This document shows positions 1 through 9,338 of a stretch of DNA of 44,361 nucleotides, in pieces. The notes under the pieces are model-generated. The model searched no databases. It was not told where the DNA came from and was given only the letters and a program-made list of their open reading frames with translations. The position numbers were made by a program, and so were the translations under genes. Every line of letters begins with the position of its first letter. Positions within the stretch are counted from its first letter, which is position 1. The DNA comes from a virus, in the IMG/VR virus record IMGVR_UViG_3300034180_000047, positions 1 through 44,361 of that record. One strand, given 5' to 3'.

Positions 1-3000
1 AGGTGCGCGGCGTCGATTTTCTGGCCGCTGAGCTCTGCCAGGACGCCTGTCATCACCGCCAGGATCGCGTCTGTCTCTTCCCGCCCGAAGTCGCGGTTGA
101 GCTCCTTGACGAGCCTCATATCGGCCGATGCAGAGAACTTCCTCTGTCGCAGCCTCTGAGCCTGTTTGAAGCCCACCTCGGTGAGCATCCCTGGCACTTC
201 CTCGTGCACGCCGGAAAGCGCGGCCTCCTGGTCGATGCCCTCGAATGCCTGTAGCTGAGCCTCGCCGAGCCGCGCACCAGCGGCCGCCGGCGTCGCCTTG
301 AGCCTCTGAGCGACCGGCTCGAGCACAGCCGCTGCGCCCTCCATCGCGGCCTGAGCCTCCGGCGAGCTCATCGGCACGCCAAGCGACTCCTCACTCATCT
401 GCCCGGGCCTGAGCTCGTAGTTGATCGCTGGCGCGCCGGGCGGCACCGCGGCGGCCGGCGGCCCCTTCCGGTGCCCGATGGCGCCTTCCTGTCGCAGACC
501 CTCCTTGACGTCTACCTGGCGGGCGAAAGCGGCGTCGAGGGTCGCGTCGATGTCGCTCTGCCCGGCCGTCGTCGACGCCACAACCTGCATCTGGGGCGTC
601 AGCTCTCCCATCTTGCGGGCGAGCTCCTGCGCCTCCGCGTCGTCCTTCACCCACGCGACCAGAGACCCGCCCCGCTTCGCGCCCACCATCCCGGCCTGAC
701 GCAGTACACCGGCCATTGCCCGGAGGGCGCCGTCGGCGGACAGGTGGCCGAAGCGGTCGTTCAGGAACTTGAACCCCTCGAGGTCGAACACCGCGAGCGC
801 TGGGCGGTCCTCAGGGCGTGGGCTCACCCGGAGGCCTTCGACGTTGAGGAGGCCGGTGTTCTCGTCCAAATAGTACCTGGCGGCCTGCGTCTCTGGGTCG
901 AGCTCGAGGTACTCCTTCCGTATGAGATCGATCGTCGGGGCCTCGGCCGGCTTCGGCCCCTCGACCGTCTCCTGTTGGAGCTCGCCCCGGATCCGGACCG
1001 TCGCGTGGTCCATCACCTCGTCCGGGTCTCGGTCGAGCCGCTGCGCAAGCGTCTCAACGACTGCCCGGGCGACAGCGACCTGCTGGTCGACCTGCTCCGG
1101 CGAGAAGTGTCCCGTGCCCTCGAGGTCGGCCCGGATCGTCGAGACGAACTCAGCCTCCGACGCAGACCTGGGCGACCACTCGCCCTGCGCCTCGAGCTCC
1201 TTGACGATCTGCTTGGCCCGCTTCCGGATCCGCGCCTGGTCCTGCTTGCTCCGCTCGTCCACCTCGCGGCGGGTCATCATCCCCTGGCGTGTGGTCGTGT
1301 CTTGCACGAGTGCGTCGGCGAGCGCCTTGCCGCCCCACTGCTCGACGTACTCGCCCACCGGGATCCTGAGCGTAGCCCGCTGGCCGTCCTCATCACGGCG
1401 CGCGTCGAGCGCGTCACGCATCCGCTGCGCGCCGTCTCCAGGCATGATCTCAGAGATGGCCTGGTCGGGGTCGAGACCTTGCTCCGTGAACAGCGCCACC
1501 AACCTGGCCGGGTCGACCCAGAGCTCGGAGAGGATCTGGCCGCTCGAGTCGGTCTCGTCGCGGACCATCTGGGCGACTTCCTGCGGCGCGGCCCGGGCCA
1601 CCTCCGTCGACGCCAGCTCCGCGGCGGCCGCGACCTGCTCGCCGGCCGCGATAGCCTTGGACCGCTGCATCTCGTACGTCGCCAGGTGAACGCCGGCGCC
1701 GAGCAGACCGAGGCCTCCGGCCGCCCCGATGCCGCCCTTGTAGACGGACTCCCCAATCCTCGCGGCGAGCTCGTCGGTGTCTGCCGACTCAATGGCGCCG
1801 GCGGTCACCGACCGCGCGCCCCAAACGGCCAGCGTGTTGGCAGCTTCCTGCAGCCCTTCCTCCACGCCCTCGCCGGCGACTCCCTTGGCGTATGCGGAGG
1901 CGACCCGCCGGAAGACCTGCTGCTTGGTCACATCGGCCATGAGGGCTTGCATGTACGCCTTACCCTGGCCTGCCCGGATCATCTCCCCCAGCGGCCCGAA
2001 GGACTTGGCGAACCAACCGAGCTCGGCCACCTCGATGCCCGCAGCCACGACGCCATAAACGACCGCCGCGCCCCGTGCGACGGCGGGATCGACCGGATCG
2101 CCGGCGTCAGTCTTGGCGGTTTTGAGCTCTCGGTACGCTGAGCCGGTCTCCTGGACGAACGAGCTCGATCCGCCGCCGATGGCGATGCCGAGCCGCAGCC
2201 CCGCCATGGCGCCCGCCCGCGCGCCAGGCGCGCCCCCCGCGCGCGCGCCAACAAGCGCACCGATGCCGGCCCCAGCCACGCCGCCGGCGCCCATGCCCTT
2301 CAGTGCGTCGACCTGGGATGCAGTGCCCTCCTCGACGTCGAGGAGAGTCTGCTCGATGCCGCTCTGGCCGTACCACTGTGGCAGGCCGGATCTCTGCTCG
2401 AGCTCGAGGATCGCCTTCTCGTTGTCGTACACTCGTTGCCGCCAGTCTTCGACGGTGCCGAGATCTATCAGGCCTTTCTGGTAGAGGCCCTCGGCCTCCG
2501 CCAGGGCCGAGTCGAGAAACACGGACTTGGCGGACAGCTGGTTGAGCTCGCTGTCGGTCCGCCTCCGCCTCCAGAAGTCGCCGGCGATCGACGCAAAATG
2601 CTCGATGCCGCCCGGCTCGGTAGCGAGCGGGTTGAGCTCGAAGGTCTGTTTCTCCCGCGCGAACAGGCCGCCGCGCTCTTCGATCTGCTGCTCGAGTCCG
2701 ACTCGCTGCTGCCTACGCTGCGTGGTCTCTGTGGCAGCAGATTCTGCAACGTTGCCGCCGAAGATCGACTCGACGCCGCGGAATGCCTCGATGGCCATGC
2801 CAGTGATGCCTGTCGGATCGAGCATCATGGTCAGGGGAGAAGGTCCACGCGGCCCAACCGCCACAGGCTCGGTCAGTGTCGCGGACCGGTGCGCCTGTTT
2901 GAGGCCGCGGACAATCGCACGGAGCCGTCCTTCCTCCTTCACCACCAGGGGGCCGACCTCCCGCTTTTTGATCATGAGGTCGTAGAGCCCGGGCGCCTCA

Positions 3001-3290
3001 CGCCGGAATGCCGCCGGGTCGAACCGCGCCCTCTCGGCCATCTTGCGGAACTCGGGCAGGTTGCGCTCGACGGCGCCGACGTCAGCGCCGAGCTCGCGAG
3101 AGATGGTCAGCGCGAGGGCGCGGTTGTCCTTCGTGTCATGGGCGAGCCGGAAGATGGTGGAGAGCTCGGCGTCCTTGGACCGGTTCTCGTCGTCGATCTC
3201 CTGCTGTGCCTGGTCCCAGACGTCAGGCTCGCCTGGAGCTGGCGTGCCGGACTCCAGGTCCTTCTGTGCCTCGTCCCAGATGTCAGCCAT
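1..3290 (-). CDS. Giant ejection protein, N-terminal part, with GGDEF-like domains (runs off left end)
   Basis: Open frame of 1096 complete codons from ATG at 3290, which overlaps the stop of the upstream ejection gene as TGATG. No stop occurs before the window edge. Residues about 320-400 are Gly/Ala-rich and hydrophobic, followed by the VQETGSAYREL stretch, as in gp16-like ejection proteins that enter membranes. Residues about 800-930 match the GGDEF cyclase fold: TGLLN, FDLEGFKFLNDRFGH, then RGGSLV in place of GG(D/E)EF, and an AxxxxxxxKEGL tail. A second GGDEF-like start (ADMRLVKELNRDFG) follows near residue 1055 and is cut by the edge. The first domain lacks the catalytic acidic pair of the signature, so it is probably not an active cyclase. 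It is likely packed in the virion and injected with the DNA. Confidence 0.8.
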   Translation of the reverse strand, partial: MADIWDEAQKDLESGTPAPGEPDVWDQAQQEIDDENRSKDAELSTIFRLAHDTKDNRALALTISRELGADVGAVERNLPEFRKMAERARFDPAAFRREAPGLYDLMIKKREVGPLVVKEEGRLRAIVRGLKQAHRSATLTEPVAVGPRGPSPLTMMLDPTGITGMAIEAFRGVESIFGGNVAESAATETTQRRQQRVGLEQQIEERGGLFAREKQTFELNPLATEPGGIEHFASIAGDFWRRRRTDSELNQLSAKSVFLDSALAEAEGLYQKGLIDLGTVEDWRQRVYDNEKAILELEQRSGLPQWYGQSGIEQTLLDVEEGTASQVDALKGMGAGGVAGAGIGALVGARAGGAPGARAGAMAGLRLGIAIGGGSSSFVQETGSAYRELKTAKTDAGDPVDPAVARGAAVVYGVVAAGIEVAELGWFAKSFGPLGEMIRAGQGKAYMQALMADVTKQQVFRRVASAYAKGVAGEGVEEGLQEAANTLAVWGARSVTAGAIESADTDELAARIGESVYKGGIGAAGGLGLLGAGVHLATYEMQRSKAIAAGEQVAAAAELASTEVARAAPQEVAQMVRDETDSSGQILSELWVDPARLVALFTEQGLDPDQAISEIMPGDGAQRMRDALDARRDEDGQRATLRIPVGEYVEQWGGKALADALVQDTTTRQGMMTRREVDERSKQDQARIRKRAKQIVKELEAQGEWSPRSASEAEFVSTIRADLEGTGHFSPEQVDQQVAVARAVVETLAQRLDRDPDEVMDHATVRIRGELQQETVEGPKPAEAPTIDLIRKEYLELDPETQAARYYLDENTGLLNVEGLRVSPRPEDRPALAVFDLEGFKFLNDRFGHLSADGALRAMAGVLRQAGMVGAKRGGSLVAWVKDDAEAQELARKMGELTPQMQVVASTTAGQSDIDATLDAAFARQVDVKEGLRQEGAIGHRKGPPAAAVPPGAPAINYELRPGQMSEESLGVPMSSPEAQAAMEGAAAVLEPVAQRLKATPAAAGARLGEAQLQAFEGIDQEAALSGVHEEVPGMLTEVGFKQAQRLRQRKFSASADMRLVKELNRDFGREETDAILAVMTGVLAELSGQKIDAAH

Positions 3291-5044
3291 CAGAATCGAC
3301 CCGGGTTGGCGTTGTAGACCCTGAGGAGGAGAGGCAGGTCGGCTCCGGCCGGATCGCGGCCGAACTTCTGGCGGAACTCGTCACGGAGGATGATGAAGGA
3401 CTCGGTCGGGATCTGAGACAGGTCGGAGATTGGTGGCGGGGCGGTTGGCTGAGGCGGTGGAGGAGGTGCTGCTTGCGGCTGGGCGCCGGCCGCCGGCGGC
3501 GCGGAGATGGTGCCGGCCGTCTCCACCCGTGGCTCGGCCAGGTACCGCGGCACATCGGTGTCCCACAGCAACCCCTCCTGCGTGACCTCTTCGAAGGCAT
3601 CCACCTCCCATCTGTCGATGACCTGCTGTGGAGGATATGGAGCGTTGGGGTTGTCCTCGGCGTATTGGTCGTAGAGGTCAAACATGAAGCCAATGAGGGC
3701 GTCCTTCTTCTTCCCTTTGAGACCCGCTCGCCGCGCGGCCGCGTTCACGGTCCTTCCGAACGATGCGGGACGCTGGCCGAATCCCTCCCGCTCTTTCCGT
3801 TGCAGTGCCGACAACTCGGCCCTGAGCGCGGGTGATCCCTCTGCGCCAAACGTATTCGTGTCCACGGACATCCGCTCGGTTGCAGGCAGGGCTTTGTATG
3901 ACCACCGGATCTGACGATCCCGCGACGCCGCGCTGTCCGGGTGTCGCCGCGCGCGGCGCGCGCTCGCCTCGAGCCGCAGCGCGAGAGCCTGGCCGTGTAC
4001 GGAGAGCTCGTCGTAGAGGGGATGCGACTTCGCCTTGCTGATCGTCTTGCTCGCCAGGTCCACCTCGATCCGTGCCAGCCTGTCGCCGTCCCACTCCTGA
4101 CGCGCCCCCCGGCGGTCCCGCGCCACTTCCTCGAGCCTCGCCTCGGCGGCGTCACGCTTCTCTGGATCATCGAGGAGCTCCGCGCGCTTGTTCAAATCCT
4201 CCGCCGCCGAGAGCAGGTCGAGCTCGAACCGACCTTTCCCGTACTTCTGCACGAGGCCGTCAACGATCTCGTGTGCCCGCTCCTTCACCCCGACAGCCTT
4301 GATTTGCTTCCGGACCTTCCCAGCCACGTCGGCCGAGATCTCGTCGCCCCACTCGCCGAGGTAGTCTCTGGCTGACCGGTGATCGCCCTTGGCAATCTGC
4401 TCCAACAGGACCGCAGCGTGGAACCGCGTCATCACGTCGAGCCTGGCCTTCTCAGCCTCCTGGGTTCCAGTCAGGCCCTGGTGTTCCATGTACGTCTGCC
4501 AAGCCTCGTGGGCGTCCTGGTGTGCGGCGCGGACTCCGTCGACGGAGCCCTGCATGGCGGCCTCGGCGCCGAGCTGGGTGGCCATCGTCGTGGCGCCGGC
4601 GTACCCGTCCCGAGCGAGGGCCTCGCCCTCGGACAGCGTGTGGCGGTTGACCGTCCCCTCGAAACCCAGGGAGGCCTTGATACGCATCTCGAGGAACTTC
4701 TCACGCTGCCGCGGCGTCAGGCTCTCCTCGATCGCGTCGAGGTCGCCGGAGAACAGCTCTGACGCCTTGGTCCCCCACTCGATCGCGTCCCGGCCACGGT
4801 GCTCCTGCAGCTCCTTCTCCCGCCCGAGCCTCGCGTGGCCCATCCTGCTGTAGGCATCCATGAGTGCGGCCGCGTCCGCGCGCTTCCCTTCACGCTCCAC
4901 GAGGCGGACGACATCCTGGCCGACGCCGGTGGCCGCCTCAGCGACGGTCTGGCCGAAGGAGGTGGGGTCGGAGCGGAGCTGCTGCCGGTACCCTGGTACC
5001 GGCGCGGTGCCGAGGATCCTACGCTGGTACAGAGGCAGCGGCAC
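3290..5044 (-). CDS. Internal virion (ejection) protein, T7 gp15-like
   Basis: 584 residues, starting at GTG 5044 behind a strong AGGAGG five bases upstream. Most of the sequence is charged and predicted alpha-helical, with many Glu/Arg/Ala heptad-like stretches (residues 50-400). A proline-rich, low-complexity linker (PPAAGAQPQAAPPPPPQP region) precedes the C-terminal 45 residues. No catalytic motif was recognised. Size, composition and position between the gp14-like gene and the giant protein match the second of three podovirus core/ejection proteins. The role is inferred mostly from gene order. Confidence 0.7.
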   Translation of the reverse strand: MPLPLYQRRILGTAPVPGYRQQLRSDPTSFGQTVAEAATGVGQDVVRLVEREGKRADAAALMDAYSRMGHARLGREKELQEHRGRDAIEWGTKASELFSGDLDAIEESLTPRQREKFLEMRIKASLGFEGTVNRHTLSEGEALARDGYAGATTMATQLGAEAAMQGSVDGVRAAHQDAHEAWQTYMEHQGLTGTQEAEKARLDVMTRFHAAVLLEQIAKGDHRSARDYLGEWGDEISADVAGKVRKQIKAVGVKERAHEIVDGLVQKYGKGRFELDLLSAAEDLNKRAELLDDPEKRDAAEARLEEVARDRRGARQEWDGDRLARIEVDLASKTISKAKSHPLYDELSVHGQALALRLEASARRARRHPDSAASRDRQIRWSYKALPATERMSVDTNTFGAEGSPALRAELSALQRKEREGFGQRPASFGRTVNAAARRAGLKGKKKDALIGFMFDLYDQYAEDNPNAPYPPQQVIDRWEVDAFEEVTQEGLLWDTDVPRYLAEPRVETAGTISAPPAAGAQPQAAPPPPPQPTAPPPISDLSQIPTESFIILRDEFRQKFGRDPAGADLPLLLRVYNANPGRF

Positions 5045-5053
5045 GTCGCCCTC

Positions 5054-5518
5054 CTATCCGCTCGCCCTGAGGATGGATGAGACGGCGCCGAGGCCTGTGG
5101 CGACGCCGCCCATGACGCCGGAGCGCTCACGCTGCCGCGCTGAAGCAAGCAGGTCCTGCTGCTGCTGGCCGAAGCCCCACGCTTGACGGAGGGCGTTGAC
5201 ACGCGCCATCTCGGCGTCAGCTGCAGCGTTCATCTGGGATGCAGCGACGACGCTGGCCCCGCTGCCGACGGTGGAGTCGACGCCCCGCGCCGCGAGGGCA
5301 GCCACAGCTGAGCTAGCCGCTTGGCGGCCGGCGACCTTGATCCTGGACGCTGCCTCGCCGCCGGCGGCGAGCGCGTCCGTGCGCTGGTAGCCGGCGAGAG
5401 TGGCGTTGTTCCTGGCGACCTGGGCGTCAAACGCGGCCTGTTTCTGCTGGGAGTAGATCGATGTCGCAGCGCCGGCCGCTGTCACTCCCACCATGGCGAT
5501 GGTTGTCGGCTCACACAC
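5054..5518 (-). CDS. Internal core protein, T7 gp14-like
   Basis: 154 residues. GTG at 5518 is preferred because GGAGG sits at ideal distance just before it, inside the last codons of the upstream gene; ATG at 5494 is the alternative. It has an N-terminal Gly/Ala hydrophobic stretch (MVGVTAAGAATSIYSQQ), then Ala-rich helices with Gln/Asn, and ends in a second Gly-rich segment (GVMGGVATGLGAVSS). This pattern fits gp14-type proteins that form part of the trans-envelope ejection conduit. Placement directly after tail protein genes and before two larger ejection proteins supports the assignment. Confidence 0.65.
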   Translation of the reverse strand: MCEPTTIAMVGVTAAGAATSIYSQQKQAAFDAQVARNNATLAGYQRTDALAAGGEAASRIKVAGRQAASSAVAALAARGVDSTVGSGASVVAASQMNAAADAEMARVNALRQAWGFGQQQQDLLASARQRERSGVMGGVATGLGAVSSILRASG

Positions 5519-5999
5519 GGAGGTCCTCCAACTTGACGGCGAACTGTCTGAAAGGCAGCCCGGCTGTCCCAAACGGCCTAGCCTCATCGAAGCGGAGGCC
5601 GAGTCGCTCACCCCAACGAATGGCCTTCACATGCCGGCAGTCGATCGCGTTGACCAGCATGTCCCATTGCTCAAGCAGACGCCGGAGCTCGATCTTGCAC
5701 GCCGACCAGAACACCCGGCGGTTGGCCTCAACCTCCTCGGATGTCAACAACCACACAATCCCGATTCGTGGACCGAGAGGATTTCCGTGCCGGACCACGC
5801 CCCACATTGCGAGTACGTATCCGCCGACGTAGGCGGTCCAGCACTCGGTGCTGTGAACGATTGACGTCAGCACAGCCTCGAGCGGGGCAAGCCCTGAGGA
5901 TGCCTCACACTCGTCTGCGTCAGCCTTCCTCATGGTCTTCGCCAGCTCGATGGCGTCCTCGATACTCGCCCCGGAGGCTATGTCGATCGCGCGACTCAT
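5511..5999 (-). CDS. Small virion-associated protein, acetyltransferase-like (T7 gp13 position)
   Basis: 162 residues from ATG 5999, which overlaps the stop of tubular protein B as ATGA. The sequence (AYVGGYVLAMWGVVRHGNP, IGIVWLLTSEEVEANRRVF, LVNAIDCRHVKAIRWGERLGLRF) has the beta-alpha pattern of GNAT-like folds, including a W-x-E-R-L-G-L-R-F end resembling the last strand-helix of that fold. Such proteins occupy the gp13 position in many BPP-1/T7-like podoviruses and are thought to assist virion morphogenesis. Acetyltransferase activity cannot be claimed. Confidence 0.65.
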   Translation of the reverse strand: MSRAIDIASGASIEDAIELAKTMRKADADECEASSGLAPLEAVLTSIVHSTECWTAYVGGYVLAMWGVVRHGNPLGPRIGIVWLLTSEEVEANRRVFWSACKIELRRLLEQWDMLVNAIDCRHVKAIRWGERLGLRFDEARPFGTAGLPFRQFAVKLEDLRV

Positions 6000-8692
6000 C
6001 TTCCAACCTCGAGCTCGCGGGTGATCGACAGGATCTCGACCGGGAGGATCGAGTGCCGGAACGCGACAGATCCGCCGTAGCCGTACGCGCCGGTGATTGC
6101 CGTTTCGAACTCGCCCCGGGTGAGCGGTATCGGGCCCCAAGCGTGGTCCACCTGGCGGAACTGGATCTCGTGCAGGTTGCTCAGGCTCTCGCCGACGTAC
6201 CCGCCGCGTCCGTAGAGCTCGATCGCCACGTTGGCCACGACCTTTTTGGAGAGGCGGTTGCCAGGTGAGTCGAGAGACTCGAAGTCGTAGTTGTACTCGA
6301 GCCCAACAGTGGCTACGTCGGCCGGCTCATACTCGGTGCCGACTTCGACCTGGCCGCCAGAGACCTCTAGCGGCCCAACCACGTAGCCGTCGACCAGGGC
6401 GTAGACTTCCTCACCGTCGAGGTGGTCGAGCCCAGAGACGTACCTGGTCGTTATCGACCACTCGTCGTAGAACTCGCCGTCCATCTCGGTCGGAAGGGGT
6501 GACAGCAAGAATCCGTCGTAGGTGCTGCCGCCGGTGTGTGTATCGAGCCGTACCAGGACGACGTCGTCCGAGTCGTCCTCATCCTCGGCCGCGTCACCGT
6601 AGACACGGAGTACTTTGCCGACGTTCTCGCCTGGTGTCGTCTCGGCCTCGACGTAGACCTCACAAGGGTAGTTGATGTCGTAGTTCCCGCCCACCGCGGT
6701 GACCGAAACCCTGGCATAGCCTGTGTCGGAGCTCGAATACGGAATCTCCTGCCTGCCGTCGTAGGTGACGCTCGAGTCGAGACAGATGGCGTCGCGTACA
6801 TCTTCGACAACCCGCGTGGCGAGCCTCTCGAGGTGGATCGACGATCCACGCCGCACGAGGAAGTAGACGCCGTCCTCGTACCCCTCTGGGATCGAGCACA
6901 CCTCGAGAACGGTCCCGCCGGCGATGGCATGCCTGGTCCACGCGACAAGCTGCTGCTCGCGGTGGAACGTGCAGGAGAGCACGGTGCCGTCCGAACGCAC
7001 GACCCAGATCAGGGACCATGGGTCCTCTGCGAAGCACCAGGATGCGATTCCGTAGCCCGTGAAGAGGTGCCGAGACAGGATGGAGATGTCCGAGACCTGG
7101 TAGCCTCCACCGCCGAGCGCCATTGCCCTGGGAACGGTTCCTTTCCGCTGCACGAACAGGATCGAATCGTTGACCTCGAGCGGCTGGAGACTCGAGGAGC
7201 CAAACCGACTCAACGGCCGCACGGCGATCGAACTCGGCGTGATGATCTCGCTCTGCCCGGAGCCGCCAACGAGCATCTCGCTCGAGTCGGTGAGCACGAT
7301 GAGCCCCTGCCACGGGACGATCGCCCGGACCCGCTCGTAGCGGTTGGACTCAACCGGAAAGGCCAGAGCGTCAGCATCGGTGGGAGGCTTGATGTCGTCG
7401 AAGTTGGCGTACTCGTGCACGGCGCTGCCGTGGATCCGCGTGCTCGCGCCGTAGAAACGCCGGCCCTCATAGTGGGCGGCACAGGCGGGCTTGTCACCGG
7501 AGGATAGGTCGGCGAACGGGTTCTCTCCCTGAGGAGGCCTATCGGAGAAGTCAGGTGGTTCACCGTTGTCGATGAAATAGCGATCAGTCGTTTGCCCGAC
7601 AAAGCCGAAATTGCCTTCCTGGCCGCGGTAGACCCGAGTGGCAATGATAGTCTTTTCGCCGTCCGGGTCCGTGTAGTCCTTCCAAGGCCACCACTCCCAC
7701 TGGATCCTCACCGGATGGTCGGCGCTGACCTCGATCCGCTCTGGCATCTCGTTCTCAGAGCCGAGCAGAACGAGGCCGGGAGCAGATTCGTCCCAGTAGA
7801 TGTTGCCACCCTCTTCTGGGAAGATCGGCCCCCCGGCAGCTGTCAGGGGTCCTGACCTTCGCAGCGCGATGTAGAGGTACTGTCTCGGCCAGACGTAGGT
7901 GTAGTGTTCCCAGTCCTGGGCGGATTCGCTAGTCGGGTAATAGGTGATCGTTGTCATCCACTCGACGATGATTGGCGTGAACCGTTTCTCCAGAACGAAG
8001 GGCTCTGTCTCACTGACATTCCCGTCTGCGTCTTGCACGACTCGCGTGATCGCCCATTGCCAAGGGGCGGCGGCGTCGCTCTCAAACAGCGGCTGGAAGG
8101 CCGGGAAAATGCCTAACGACTCGTCGAGGGCATATGGAGGGTAGAAGAGCATCGGCTCGCCGCCGAACGTAGGGAACTCGTCGGCGTCGAAAGGCGCTTG
8201 CACCAACGACCATTCCTTGTTGTCCGACGAGAGACGCTTGAGCAGGTACGGGTCGCTGTTGGGCTCGACGATGACCACCACGTCGCCGGACTGCGTGAAG
8301 CGCAGGTCCGCGAGAGTTCCTTCCGACCAGTTGGTGGTGAGGAAGATCGGACCGTCCTCATCTGTGATCTGTTCGGCACGGCCGGTGGCGGTGTTGTACG
8401 AGAAGAACTGGATCTCGTCGTTCAGGAACGCGAGGATGAGCGTGTCGGTATCGGAGAAGATGAACGGCACGAGACGGCCATAGGGTGTCTCGTAGTCGAC
8501 ATCGGAGCGGTTGAGTATCTCCGCGACGTGCTGCGTCCCTGGCCTCGACACCAGGCTGCCGAACGGCGACACGAAGAGGTTGAGCGCGGTCTTGCACCCC
8601 GAGGAGTACTTCTCTAGGTCCGCCCTGCCCCACAGCCCGGGCGCAAACTCGCCCCCGACGAAGGCGGTCTGTCGTTCAGGCGGAGCAGGCAT
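5996..8692 (-). CDS. Tail tubular protein B (gp12-like)
   Basis: 898 residues. ATG at 8692 follows the stop of tubular protein A as TGATG; GTG at 8695 is equally placed. The N-terminus carries the family hallmark: FVGGEFAPGLWGRADLEKY, then NLFVSPFGSLVSRPGTQHVAE, corresponding to the conserved F-x-x-GE-hSP...GR-D...KY...N...G...RPGT pattern of phage stabilisation/tubular B proteins. Beta-rich throughout, with a long middle section of Trp/Tyr/Asp-rich strands. The product forms the distal nozzle of the short tail. Confidence 0.88.
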   Translation of the reverse strand: MPAPPERQTAFVGGEFAPGLWGRADLEKYSSGCKTALNLFVSPFGSLVSRPGTQHVAEILNRSDVDYETPYGRLVPFIFSDTDTLILAFLNDEIQFFSYNTATGRAEQITDEDGPIFLTTNWSEGTLADLRFTQSGDVVVIVEPNSDPYLLKRLSSDNKEWSLVQAPFDADEFPTFGGEPMLFYPPYALDESLGIFPAFQPLFESDAAAPWQWAITRVVQDADGNVSETEPFVLEKRFTPIIVEWMTTITYYPTSESAQDWEHYTYVWPRQYLYIALRRSGPLTAAGGPIFPEEGGNIYWDESAPGLVLLGSENEMPERIEVSADHPVRIQWEWWPWKDYTDPDGEKTIIATRVYRGQEGNFGFVGQTTDRYFIDNGEPPDFSDRPPQGENPFADLSSGDKPACAAHYEGRRFYGASTRIHGSAVHEYANFDDIKPPTDADALAFPVESNRYERVRAIVPWQGLIVLTDSSEMLVGGSGQSEIITPSSIAVRPLSRFGSSSLQPLEVNDSILFVQRKGTVPRAMALGGGGYQVSDISILSRHLFTGYGIASWCFAEDPWSLIWVVRSDGTVLSCTFHREQQLVAWTRHAIAGGTVLEVCSIPEGYEDGVYFLVRRGSSIHLERLATRVVEDVRDAICLDSSVTYDGRQEIPYSSSDTGYARVSVTAVGGNYDINYPCEVYVEAETTPGENVGKVLRVYGDAAEDEDDSDDVVLVRLDTHTGGSTYDGFLLSPLPTEMDGEFYDEWSITTRYVSGLDHLDGEEVYALVDGYVVGPLEVSGGQVEVGTEYEPADVATVGLEYNYDFESLDSPGNRLSKKVVANVAIELYGRGGYVGESLSNLHEIQFRQVDHAWGPIPLTRGEFETAITGAYGYGGSVAFRHSILPVEILSITRELEVGR

Positions 8693-9330
8693 CACTCATC
8701 CCTCACCGCGACGGACGGCGGGTCCGGCTCGGGGTCCCGCTGGCTCCGCTGCAGCGATTGCGCGCTGGCCCGAGAGAGCGAGCGGTAGAACTGGCCCCAG
8801 GCCATGTTTGCCTTCGCGGCGTCCTTTGGTATCGCGAGAGCGAGCTCGGCCGCCAGCCTCCAGGCGAGCGCGTCGATGAACTGGGCTGGCCACCCAACGA
8901 TGTGTTCGTGATAGGCGACGTACTCGAGGACATCGAAGTCGCCGGCGTCGGCGTCGAGGTCGGAGCACAGGACTCTTCCGTGCTTGTCGTCGTCCGCCAT
9001 CACCCGGAAGGGGTTCCGCGTGCCGCCAGTGAACGTCCCAATCCTCTGGCCCTCGGCGAGCAGAGCAATCGGGCGGGCACAATCTGCTGGGAGCGTGTAG
9101 ACGTACTCCCAGCCGACACGTGTGACGCCATCAGGCTGTGCAAGCGTCGCCTGCTTGATGGCGAAGTCCCAGTCGGCCACCTCGATTGCCTCCCGCACAC
9201 AATCGTCCCAGTGCGTGCGGCAGGCCTCCGCAGCGGCCGTCTCCTCCGTCTCGCTTTGAACGAGCACGGTGTGGCCGATGCGGGAGAGAGCCCGATTCCA
9301 GATGTGGACCTTGACCCGAGACTCCGCCAC
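8692..9330 (-). CDS. Tail tubular protein A (gp11-like adaptor)
   Basis: 212 residues, GTG start at 9330 preceded by GAGGTGA. The sequence begins with ALSRIGHTVLVQSETEETAAA and continues with CRTHWDDCVREAIEVADWDFA, the typical gp11/TTPA pattern in which a helix bundle packs between portal and nozzle; LAWRLAAELALAI and WGQFYRSLSRASAQS are the later conserved helices. It directly precedes tubular protein B, as in T7-like phages. The C-terminus is a polar tail rich in Asp/Pro. Confidence 0.85.
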   Translation of the reverse strand: MAESRVKVHIWNRALSRIGHTVLVQSETEETAAAEACRTHWDDCVREAIEVADWDFAIKQATLAQPDGVTRVGWEYVYTLPADCARPIALLAEGQRIGTFTGGTRNPFRVMADDDKHGRVLCSDLDADAGDFDVLEYVAYHEHIVGWPAQFIDALAWRLAAELALAIPKDAAKANMAWGQFYRSLSRASAQSLQRSQRDPEPDPPSVAVRDE

Positions 9331-9338
9331 CGTTCACC

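Noticed and set aside
471-2141. Long rightward frame of 556 codons and many similar frames on the strand opposite structural genes
   Set aside because: They lie antisense to recognised genes with good family matches. High GC makes long opposite-strand frames common, and their products are Arg/Leu/Asp-rich without motifs.
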